Positions 49,853-56,609 of a stretch of DNA of 64,000 nucleotides are shown here, piece after piece. The first letter of the stretch is position 1. Each line of letters begins with the position of its first letter. Below the pieces are notes generated by a model that ran no database searches, was not told where the DNA came from, and saw only the letters and a program-made list of their open reading frames with translations. The position numbers were made by a program, and so were the translations under genes. Source of the stretch: Lawsonibacter celer (GTDB taxonomy: Bacteria; Bacillota; Clostridia; Oscillospirales; Oscillospiraceae); contig NZ_JACOEA010000004.1 of assembly GCF_014281125.1 (NCBI RefSeq), positions 62,001 through 126,000 of the forward strand, read 5' to 3'.

Positions 49853-50716
49853 TCATGCCTTTCCCTTCAGCCGCGGATCAAAGGCGTCACGCAGACCGTC
49901 GCCCAGAATATTGATTGAGAGCGCTGTAATGGCAATAAAAATCGTGGGGAAGATGACGAGATGGGACGCATAACGGATGTAGTCCAGGCCGTCGGACATA
50001 ATGGCACCCCATTCCGGCCGGGGTACGGGCACGCCCAGGCCCAGAAAGGAGAGCATGGTGCCGGAGAGAATGTTGGCAGACACCATCATCGTGGCCTGTA
50101 CCAGAATGGTGCTCAAAGCGTTAGGCAGAATCTCGGAGACGATAATCTTCCCGGTGCCGAAGCCCATGGAGCGGGCCGCCTCAATGTACTCCTGACCTGA
50201 GATGCCCAGAACCGTGGAGCGCACGATCCGAACATAGCCCGGCAGGGAGCCGATGGCAATGGAGATGACCAACTGGGGCAGACCTCTGCCGAAGCCGGCG
50301 GCAATGGCCAACGAGAGCAGAATGGGAGGGATGGAGCTGAGAATATCCGCCAGACGCATGACCACCGTGTCGAATTTGCCGCCGATGAAAGCGGCGGCAG
50401 AGCCCAGCAGGGAGGCCGCCACAGTGGCCACCGCCGTGGCGCCGAAGCCCAGCAGCAGGGATACCCGGGAGCCGTGGATGACGCGGGCAAACATATCGCG
50501 CCCCAGATTGTCGCAGCCAAACCAGTGCTCGGCGCTGGGCTTGGCAAATTTTGCGGCGGAGTTATTTGCGATGGCATTCTCATAGGGGGTGATCAGATCG
50601 GCAAAGACGGCAATCAAAATCAGAAGACACACAACAGCCAGGCAGACGATGGCCAGCTTGTTTTTGCGCAGGCGAATCCAGGCCTCCAAAAAGGAACTGC
50701 GTCGTTTTACTTTCAT
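49853..50716 (-). CDS. dppC: Dipeptide-type ABC importer permease (DppC/OppC)
   Basis: The 287-residue permease has six helices and the BPD_transp_1 EAA loop (AARSMGFGTGKIIVSEILPNA). The N-terminal OppC-like extension FADLITPYENAIANN ... HWFGCDNLGRDMFARV is typical. The ATG overlaps the DppB stop (50716). Confidence 0.94.
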   Translation of the reverse strand: MKVKRRSSFLEAWIRLRKNKLAIVCLAVVCLLILIAVFADLITPYENAIANNSAAKFAKPSAEHWFGCDNLGRDMFARVIHGSRVSLLLGFGATAVATVAASLLGSAAAFIGGKFDTVVMRLADILSSIPPILLSLAIAAGFGRGLPQLVISIAIGSLPGYVRIVRSTVLGISGQEYIEAARSMGFGTGKIIVSEILPNALSTILVQATMMVSANILSGTMLSFLGLGVPVPRPEWGAIMSDGLDYIRYASHLVIFPTIFIAITALSINILGDGLRDAFDPRLKGKA

Positions 50717-51693
50717 CAGGCCGCGCCTCCTTCTGCCTTTGCAGGCGCTTTTTTCTTTTTAAATGAGGTATATCTGGCCCGAATACGGGGGTCTACCACG
50801 GCGTACAGAATATCCACAACCAGCATAATCAGCATATACATGGCGGCCAGCATAGTAATGGCAGCCATGGTCATGGGCATGTCATACTGGTTAATGGAAT
50901 TCATGACAAGGGTGCCCAGTCCGGGGATGACAAACACGCTCTCCATAATCACCGCTCCGCCCAGAAGGCCGCCCAGCATCATGCCGGTAATGGTGATCAG
51001 GGGCAGAAGGGAGTTGCGGAAGGAATGGCCCCAGATCACCGTGCGCTCCCGCACGCCCTTGGAGCGGACGGTGCGGATATAGTCCTGACGGATGGTATCC
51101 AGCACGGAGGAGCGGGTAAAGCGAAGAAAACTGGCGGAATAGGAAATGCCGAGGGTCAGCGAGGGCAAAATCCAACTTTTCCAGCCGTTTACAACGCCCG
51201 TAGCGGGTACCCAATGGAGCTTCCAGCAGAAAATCAGCACGCCGATGGTGGCGATACAGAAGGTGGGAATGGCGGCCATAAGCATGGAGAGGGTGGTAAA
51301 CACCCGGTCAGCCCAGGAGTACTGCTTTACCGCCGCCAGCACACCCAGAGGGATGCCGATGATTAGGGCGATGCCGATGCTCAGAAGCGTGAGCTTAATG
51401 GTGTTGGGAAAGCGGGCCGCGATGTCCACGGACACCGGATGGTCATAGTACCAGGAGTCGCCGAAATCCAGACGGATTGCGCCCCAGACCCACTTGAAAT
51501 AGCGGATGAGGAAAGGCTGGTCCATGCCGTATTTATGGTTCAGCTCGTCTACCAGCTCTTGGCTGGCCTCCGGGCCCAGCTTGCTGCGGCCGGGGTCCAC
51601 ATCGGACATGGAGATCAGGGAAAACACGATAAAGGTGACCACCAGCAGCATGGGAATCATGATGAGAATGCGCTTGATAATGTATTTAAACAA
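50716..51693 (-). CDS. dppB: Dipeptide-type ABC importer permease (DppB/OppB)
   Basis: The 325-residue permease opens with KYIIKRILIMIPMLLVVTFIVF, the DppB signature, and has the EAA loop TVRSKGVRERTVIWGHSFRN. It pairs with DppC. The gene lies 102 bases after the binding-protein gene, a gap filled by two hairpins. Confidence 0.95.
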   Translation of the reverse strand: MFKYIIKRILIMIPMLLVVTFIVFSLISMSDVDPGRSKLGPEASQELVDELNHKYGMDQPFLIRYFKWVWGAIRLDFGDSWYYDHPVSVDIAARFPNTIKLTLLSIGIALIIGIPLGVLAAVKQYSWADRVFTTLSMLMAAIPTFCIATIGVLIFCWKLHWVPATGVVNGWKSWILPSLTLGISYSASFLRFTRSSVLDTIRQDYIRTVRSKGVRERTVIWGHSFRNSLLPLITITGMMLGGLLGGAVIMESVFVIPGLGTLVMNSINQYDMPMTMAAITMLAAMYMLIMLVVDILYAVVDPRIRARYTSFKKKKAPAKAEGGAA

Positions 51694-51700
51694 AGCAGTT

Positions 51701-51740
51701 CCCCCTTTAAAGGGGGGCTTCCCGCTGAAGCGGGAAGCCC
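51701..51740 (-). other. Paired hairpins between binding protein and permease genes
   Basis: GGGCTTCCCGCT/AGCGGGAAGCCC (51715-51740) is a perfect 12-bp stem, and CCCCCTTTAAAGGGGG (51701-51716) is a second palindrome. Without a T-run these look like 3' stabilisers that raise binding-protein mRNA over permease mRNA. Confidence 0.65.
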
Positions 51741-51795
51741 TCTAATTGTGCTTGTACCACAAGGCAGAAAATGATCTGAGAGGGGTGCATGCGGC

Positions 51796-53373
51796 TTACT
51801 CCCAATACCAGTCAGCCAGCTTGGTCAGCATGGTGTTGGCCTCAAATTCATAGCCCTTCACGTGGTTATTGACCACATAGTTGCCGACGATGCCGCAGAT
51901 GACACCGTAGTAGGCCTGCTCGCGGATATAGGTGTTCAGCTCCACATAGATGGCATTGCGGGCGTCGTAGTCCATGGTGCGGGAGGCCTCATCGGCCTTC
52001 TGGTCAATCCACTCGTCCTTGACCCGGCAGTAGTTCAGAGAGCCGGTGGAGATGAAGTACAGATTGTAGTCCAGAGGCGGATTGTACGGGACGGACGTCC
52101 ATTCAGTATAGGCGCTCTCGTAGTTGCCCAGGTAGAGAGCGGCGGTAAAGGCGCTGTACTCCATGGGGACCAGTTCCAGGGTGACGCCCACGTTCTTATA
52201 GGCCTCCTTGAGCGCGGCGGCCAGATTTTCGCACAGGGCAACGGTGGGATAAATGAATTCAATAGTCAGTCCATCGGCGTAGCCGGCCTCAGCCAGAAGC
52301 TGCTTGGCGGTCTCCACGTTGTAATCATAGTGGGGAAGGTCCGTAGTGTAACCCTCGGCGCCTTCCGGAATAAAGGAATAAACATCGGGGAACCCTTGAC
52401 CGTCAAAGACCAGATCCACCATAGACTGGCGGTCAATGGCGTAGCACAGGGCCTGACGCACCTTAGGATCGGCCAGAGCCTTGTTCTCGCCGGTGGTGTT
52501 GAACACGTGGGCCGCGATGGTGGGGCGATGAATCTGAACCAGGTCAAAGCGGTCGCTGCTGCCATAATACTCCACGTCCATGCCACTGGTGATCTGTGTG
52601 AAATCCAGTTCGCCGTTTTCCAGGGCGGCAAGCGCGGTGGTGGTATCGGTGATGACTTTGAAGTTGATCTCTTCAAAGTAGGGCTTCTCACCCCAGTAAT
52701 ATTCATTTGTGGTCAGGGTAACGCCCTGGCCCAGCGTCCAGTCCTTCAGCTTGTAGGCGCCGGTGCCGATGACCATGCCCTCGGTGCCGTCGCCGTATTT
52801 CTCCACCGCGGCCTTGGACACCATGCGCCAGGGCCAAGAGCAAAGCTGAAGGAGCAGATTAGGATAGGCGTAAGAGCAGATCAGCTTCACGGTATGGTCG
52901 TCCACCTTCTCGGCGTGGTCGATCATCAGCACTTTGGAGGCTGTAGAGGGCTGTGTCTTGAGGCGCTCTACGGAGAACACCACATCGTCGGCGGTAAAAT
53001 CGCTGCCGTCGGAAAATTTGGCCTCACGCAGATGAAAGGTGTAAACCAGGTTGTCATCGCTGATCTCCCAGCTCTCGGCCAGATCGGGGATGGCAGTCTG
53101 CTGGTCGCTGCCGTCAAACCGGACCAAGCCGTCGAAGATCTGGTAGAAAACCATGTACTCGGTGCCGTCGCTCACATGGGGGTCAAGCTGAGTGGGATCG
53201 GCCAGAAGGGGGTAGTTCAGAACGGGGTGCTCTTTTTCTCCGGACTGGCTGGTGGCGGGTGTGCCGGAGCTGGAGGGGTTATTGCTCTGGGTGGGGGTGC
53301 CGCCGCAGGCGGTCAGGGAGAGGATCATACACAGGGAGAGCAGCAGGGCGATGATGCGGTTTGTTTTTTTCAT
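51796..53373 (-). CDS. Family 5 extracellular solute-binding lipoprotein (DppA/OppA-type)
   Basis: The start at 53373 (MKKTNRIIALLL) has AAGGAGGATATGTAAG upstream. A signal peptide with lipobox LTAC puts the lipid Cys at residue 23. The 525-residue protein is a SBP_bac_5: LVRFDGSDQQTAIPDLAESWEISDDN and LREAKFSDGSDFTADDVVFSVERL are the family core. It captures peptides or other polar solutes; given the operon, a charged amino-acid-like or peptide-like acid is inferred. It is the second gene of the sigma-54 operon. Confidence 0.94.
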   Translation of the reverse strand: MKKTNRIIALLLSLCMILSLTACGGTPTQSNNPSSSGTPATSQSGEKEHPVLNYPLLADPTQLDPHVSDGTEYMVFYQIFDGLVRFDGSDQQTAIPDLAESWEISDDNLVYTFHLREAKFSDGSDFTADDVVFSVERLKTQPSTASKVLMIDHAEKVDDHTVKLICSYAYPNLLLQLCSWPWRMVSKAAVEKYGDGTEGMVIGTGAYKLKDWTLGQGVTLTTNEYYWGEKPYFEEINFKVITDTTTALAALENGELDFTQITSGMDVEYYGSSDRFDLVQIHRPTIAAHVFNTTGENKALADPKVRQALCYAIDRQSMVDLVFDGQGFPDVYSFIPEGAEGYTTDLPHYDYNVETAKQLLAEAGYADGLTIEFIYPTVALCENLAAALKEAYKNVGVTLELVPMEYSAFTAALYLGNYESAYTEWTSVPYNPPLDYNLYFISTGSLNYCRVKDEWIDQKADEASRTMDYDARNAIYVELNTYIREQAYYGVICGIVGNYVVNNHVKGYEFEANTMLTKLADWYWE

Positions 53374-53414
53374 CTTACATATCCTCCTTATTTGTATGGG
53401 CAGTTTCCCAGACA

Positions 53415-54203
53415 TCACGAAAATAAACGTTCTCCATCCTCATGGATCACAGCCACAACCCGGACCCAGCCGGCGGATGCGGCCTTGATGCTGACAGGCA
53501 GGCAGATGATGGTGTACCCGGTTACCGGGAGCTGATCCAGGTGGGCCAGCTTCTCAATGTGACAGTAGCCGCACTCCTTGCCCACCCGATGGGCCTCCCA
53601 GATGATGGAGGGGTCGTGGTCGCGGGCAAATTCCTTGCCCTCCAGAGGCAGGGGCACGTCCCAGCTCCAGCCGTCGGTACCGACCACACGCACGCCCCGG
53701 TCCAGGAGCCAGCGGGTGGCTTCGGCGCTCATCCCGGCGCCGCCCAGCATGTACTCGGGCTTTCCCCAGAGCTTGTCGTTTCCGGTCTGAAGCAGTACGA
53801 TGTTGCCCGGGCCAGGCATGACGCCCACACGGGCGAAGTATTCCTCCAGATCTTTGACCATGATTTTGTAGCCGTCCGGCTTGTCGGAGAAATCCATTTT
53901 GAGACCCTCGCCAATGAACCAATCCAGCGGCACCTCGTCAATGGTCCAGGCTCGCTCCCCGTTGTTCATTGTGGGGTAGTAGTGATAGGGCGCGTCCATA
54001 TGGGTGCCGGAATGGGTACACAGGTACAGACCCTCCACCGCCCAGCCCAGATTGTCCAGGTCTGCGGCAGAGCAGCCCTCAAAACGCGCCGCCATTTCCG
54101 CCGCCGTGTCTTTGTGGTTGTAATAAAGAATGTGCGGAATCTGACCTTCCGGATCACTGGGCAGTCCATCCTCCAAAGGGATGGAGAGATCAATCAGCTT
54201 CAT
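53415..54203 (-). CDS. Cyclase-family (kynurenine formamidase-like) metal hydrolase
   Basis: The start at 54203 (MKLIDLSIPLEDG) follows GAAAGGAG. The 262-residue protein has the family metal motif HSGTHMDAPYHY and C-terminal-half elements such as TDGWSWDVPL. Members hydrolyse formyl-kynurenine, cyclic imides or lactams. It is the first gene after the sigma-54 promoter, so it may open a ring of the imported compound, or may act on a cytosolic intermediate. No signal peptide is present, so it is cytosolic. Confidence 0.88.
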   Translation of the reverse strand: MKLIDLSIPLEDGLPSDPEGQIPHILYYNHKDTAAEMAARFEGCSAADLDNLGWAVEGLYLCTHSGTHMDAPYHYYPTMNNGERAWTIDEVPLDWFIGEGLKMDFSDKPDGYKIMVKDLEEYFARVGVMPGPGNIVLLQTGNDKLWGKPEYMLGGAGMSAEATRWLLDRGVRVVGTDGWSWDVPLPLEGKEFARDHDPSIIWEAHRVGKECGYCHIEKLAHLDQLPVTGYTIICLPVSIKAASAGWVRVVAVIHEDGERLFS

Positions 54204-54271
54204 CGAAAATCTCCTTTCGGTTCGATTATCAATATAGATATTTTGTATCACTCCTTTCGGAAAAGTAATAT

Positions 54272-54288
54272 AGCAACTTTGATGCCAA
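54272..54288 (-). promoter_or_regulatory. Sigma-54 promoter of the leftward catabolic operon
   Basis: On the minus strand, TTGGCAT-CAAAG-TTGCT (54288-54272) fits the -24/-12 consensus TGGCAC-N5-TTGCW with one mismatch; GG and GC have the fixed 10-base gap. The start point would be near 54261, leaving a leader of 58 bases with two AAAGGAG sequences. Confidence 0.85.
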
Positions 54289-54342
54289 CATTGAAAAACT
54301 AGGGATTTCAACGACTTCCGGGCTCCAGTTGGCGGCAGTAGC

Positions 54343-54449
54343 TGTCTCTTTTCGGTGACAATTTTTCACACAATACATCAAAAGTCCTTGCGGGGCAACA
54401 CCTCTCAAGAGCTGTCACCCTTTTGAAACGACGACCTAAAAAGGTGACA
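54343..54449. promoter_or_regulatory. Upstream activator sites for the sigma-54 regulator
   Basis: GGTGACA occurs at 54354-54360 and 54443-54449, and its complement TGTCACC at 54413-54419. TGTCACC-CTTTT and AAAAA-GGTGACA face each other (54413-54449). TGTCTC at 54343 pairs weakly with GGTGACA at 54354. They lie 55-180 bases upstream of the sigma-54 promoter and in front of the activator gene. The divergent region 54204-54547 holds no gene. Confidence 0.65.
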
Positions 54450-54492
54450 ATATCCGCCGTGTCAGATGCTGTAGATGCGGGGGAATCCTCTA

Positions 54493-54521
54493 TTGAAATT
54501 TGTCCGAAAAGCCGATAAAAT
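54493..54521 (+). promoter_or_regulatory. Sigma-A promoter of the sigma-54 activator gene
   Basis: TTGAAA (54493-54498), 17 bases and TAAAAT (54516-54521). The gene start is at 54548. Confidence 0.7.
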
Positions 54522-54547
54522 GAAAAAAACAAACCGAGGTGAAAGCG

Positions 54548-56014
54548 ATGGAAAACCGGCTGACTCCGGAGGACGCCATGCAGTTCGTGGAGAATATGTA
54601 TGTTATGGCTATCCTGGACCGGGAGGGGCGCTATATCTATGTCAACCCCGGTTGGGTGGAGCATAATGTGTTTCCGATAGGGCCGGGCGGCACTCTTATC
54701 CACGTCTCAGCAGAGGATGTCATCGGCCAGCGGGTATGGGATATCATACCGGACAGCAAGGCGGCCTATGTGCTGGAGCACGGGGTCCCGCTGATTGGCG
54801 AGCCGGTGAGCGGGGGAAACACGTTCACCACCTATATGCCACGCTTCGACAGCGAGGGCGAAGTCAACGGCTGCTACCTCTACACCATTGTCAGCGACGA
54901 GGTGGAGGCCGCCATCGTCAGCCGCCATCTGGCGGCTGTGATTGAGGAGGCGGACTACTTCAAACAGGAGCTGGCATACGAGCGGGGGGCCAAATACAAT
55001 CTGGACAGCCTGGTGGGATCCAGCCCGGCCATGACCAAGATCCGCAACCAGATTCGTATGGCCGCCCGGGTGCCCAGCTCGGTGCTCATTGAGGGAGAGA
55101 CAGGCACTGGCAAGGAACTGATTGCCCACGCCATCCACGCCGCCAGTATCCGGGAGTCTGGAAATTTTGTGCGGGTCAACTGCTCCGCCATTCCGCCGGA
55201 GCTGATGGAGGCGGAATTTTTCGGCTATGCGCCCGGGGCCTTCACCGGCGCCAGCAAGCAGGGGAAACGCGGGCGCTTTGCCTTTGCCAACAAGGGCTCT
55301 ATTTTCCTGGACGAGGTCAATCTGCTGCCCTCCACCATGCAGCCGAAATTCCTCCGGGTCCTGCAGGAGCGGGAGATTACCCCGGTGGGCGGGGACGATA
55401 CCTTCCCGGTGGATGTACGGGTGATCTCGGCCAGCAATATTCCCCTGTCCAAGCTGGTGGAGGAGGGGAAATTCCGGGAGGACCTGTACTTCCGTCTAAA
55501 CGTGCTGAATATTGTGGCCCCGCCCCTGCGCAAACGCAGGGAGGATCTCCCGGAGCTGGTCAAAACCCTGATTGGACGGCTCAACCGGCAGCTGGGCATG
55601 ATGGTCCAGGGAGTGGATGGCCGGGTCATGGAATTTTTCCAGTCCTACGACTGGCCGGGGAACATCCGGGAGCTGCAGAACTGCCTGGAACGGGCCATGA
55701 GTATGAGCTCGGCAACGGTCCTGACCCTCCCGCTCTTTGATACCCTTACCATGCGGGCCCAGCACAGGCGGGAAGTGCGGTTGTCCTTGGACGCGGGCCA
55801 GCCGTCCCCGGCCAATCTCCGCACCGCAAAGGAGACCGCGGAGAAGCGTATGATTCTGGAGGCCCTGACCGCCAACAACGGCAACCGGACCAAAACCGCC
55901 AAAGCACTGGGAATATCGCGGGCAGTCTTTTACCGCAAGCTGGACAAGTATGGACTTCGCCTGGATAAGCGCGGGGATGAGACGGTCCCCAGCCATTCCA
56001 GCTCCGAACGGTAG
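54548..56014 (+). CDS. Sigma-54-dependent activator, PAS-AAA+-Fis type
   Basis: The ATG at 54548 follows GAGGTGAAAGCG. The 488-residue protein has an N-terminal PAS domain (about residues 15-125, MAILDREGRYIYVNPGW). The AAA+ core has Walker A GETGTGKE (183-190), GAFTGA (230-235) needed for sigma-54 contact, and Walker B FLDE (253-256). A Fis helix-turn-helix (ALTANNGNRTKTAKALGISRAVFYRKL) lies at the C terminus. It is divergent from the catabolic operon and should activate it by hydrolysing ATP at the sigma-54 closed complex. The PAS domain probably senses the substrate or an intermediate. Confidence 0.94.
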   Translation: MENRLTPEDAMQFVENMYVMAILDREGRYIYVNPGWVEHNVFPIGPGGTLIHVSAEDVIGQRVWDIIPDSKAAYVLEHGVPLIGEPVSGGNTFTTYMPRFDSEGEVNGCYLYTIVSDEVEAAIVSRHLAAVIEEADYFKQELAYERGAKYNLDSLVGSSPAMTKIRNQIRMAARVPSSVLIEGETGTGKELIAHAIHAASIRESGNFVRVNCSAIPPELMEAEFFGYAPGAFTGASKQGKRGRFAFANKGSIFLDEVNLLPSTMQPKFLRVLQEREITPVGGDDTFPVDVRVISASNIPLSKLVEEGKFREDLYFRLNVLNIVAPPLRKRREDLPELVKTLIGRLNRQLGMMVQGVDGRVMEFFQSYDWPGNIRELQNCLERAMSMSSATVLTLPLFDTLTMRAQHRREVRLSLDAGQPSPANLRTAKETAEKRMILEALTANNGNRTKTAKALGISRAVFYRKLDKYGLRLDKRGDETVPSHSSSER

Positions 56015-56101
56015 AATACATCGGTCTGTTTCCGACAGGAGATGGCTTACCGCAGAGATAAGCCGCACTGCAGCAAGAGGATTCATTCCATGACATACAA
56101 G

Positions 56102-56163
56102 GGCACCGAAACAAAAAGAGGGGGACAGCTATAAGGCTGTCCCCCTCTTTTTGTTTCGGTGCC
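56102..56163. terminator. 28-bp inverted repeat, terminator after the sigma-54 activator
   Basis: GGCACCGAAACAAAAAGAGG... (56102-56129) pairs perfectly with 56136-56163 around the loop TATAAG. The core GAGGGGGACAGC/GCTGTCCCCCTC is followed by TTTTTG, so it works as a terminator in both directions; the outer arms are unusual. Confidence 0.75.
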
Positions 56164-56178
56164 GGGGAAAAAGCAGAA

Positions 56179-56322
56179 TTACCTTTTGCATGCTGGACTT
56201 TCGCGCTCATCCTCAGAGGAATGAAACGAGTTCCCGTTCAGAAAACGGTCCAGCCGATCCATGACCCAAAAACCGGATACCACAATACAGGCAAAACCGC
56301 CAATGAAAATGAAGGCTTCCAT
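56179..56322 (-). CDS. 47-aa single-pass membrane peptide divergent from kdp
   Basis: On the minus strand AAGGAAGTGATCC precedes the ATG at 56322. The product begins MEAFIFIGGFACIVVSGFWV, one transmembrane helix, and goes on with an amphipathic DRLDRFLNG and a polar, acidic tail (SSEDERESPACKR). The ribosome site, hydrophobic-then-charged layout and place between two regulated loci support a real gene. Function is unknown. It might modulate the nearby Kdp or Ktr proteins, by position only. Confidence 0.65.
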   Translation of the reverse strand: MEAFIFIGGFACIVVSGFWVMDRLDRFLNGNSFHSSEDERESPACKR

Positions 56323-56391
56323 ATGGATCACTTCCTTAGCTTTACTTTACTCCCTTTTCCATTAGCGTGAGCTTAGCATTTCGGCCTGTAT

Positions 56392-56484
56392 ATTAAGATG
56401 AGGTAAGCGCCTGCTGAGGAGGAAAGGAGGCTTAATTTATTTTTAATAGAGGCGCCATTTTCTCAAATGGCACCTTTATTTTTT
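56392..56484 (+). promoter_or_regulatory. kdp leader with terminator hairpin and competing stem
   Basis: AGGCGCCATTT-tctc-AAATGGCACCT, then TTATTTTTT (56450-56484), is an intrinsic terminator just before kdpF. GCGCCT at 56407-56412 is complementary to AGGCGC of the terminator stem (56450-56455), and ATTAAG (56392)/CTTAAT (56431) could close a leader stem. This is the layout of an attenuator or riboswitch. No known riboswitch consensus was recognised, and no convincing promoter for the leader was found. Confidence 0.45.
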
Positions 56485-56522
56485 GCGTGCTATGATAGGC
56501 ACCGACAAAAGGAGGAATTGGT

Positions 56523-56606
56523 ATGCAAATTGTTCTGATTGGAATCGGTATTCTGGTGATCAGCGTCCTGGCCTATCTGGCCTGGACGCTGATGAGGGAG
56601 GAATAA
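56523..56606 (+). CDS. kdpF: Potassium-transporting ATPase small subunit KdpF
   Basis: ATG 56523 follows AAAGGAGGAATTGGT. The 27-residue peptide MQIVLIGIGILVISVLAYLA... is one membrane helix with a short basic-acidic end, as in KdpF. The stop is 3 bases before kdpA. KdpF stabilises the KdpABC complex. Confidence 0.85.
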   Translation: MQIVLIGIGILVISVLAYLAWTLMREE

Positions 56607-56609
56607 GAG

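Noticed and set aside
44786..54203. Operon as a plain carnitine degradation pathway
   Set aside because: The HBD-BKACE pair fits, but a thioesterase for betainyl-CoA and a betaine/carnitine transporter are missing; the importer is of dipeptide type and a cyclase-family hydrolase is added.
56468..56488. TGGCAC ... TTGC before kdpF as a sigma-54 promoter
   Set aside because: The spacing between TGGCAC and TTGC is 9 bases instead of 5, so the GG and GC are not 10 bases apart.
56340..56522. ydaO-type c-di-AMP riboswitch in the kdp leader
   Set aside because: The conserved GGTGAATCC and CCGAATCCG blocks of the class were not found; only a generic hairpin remains.
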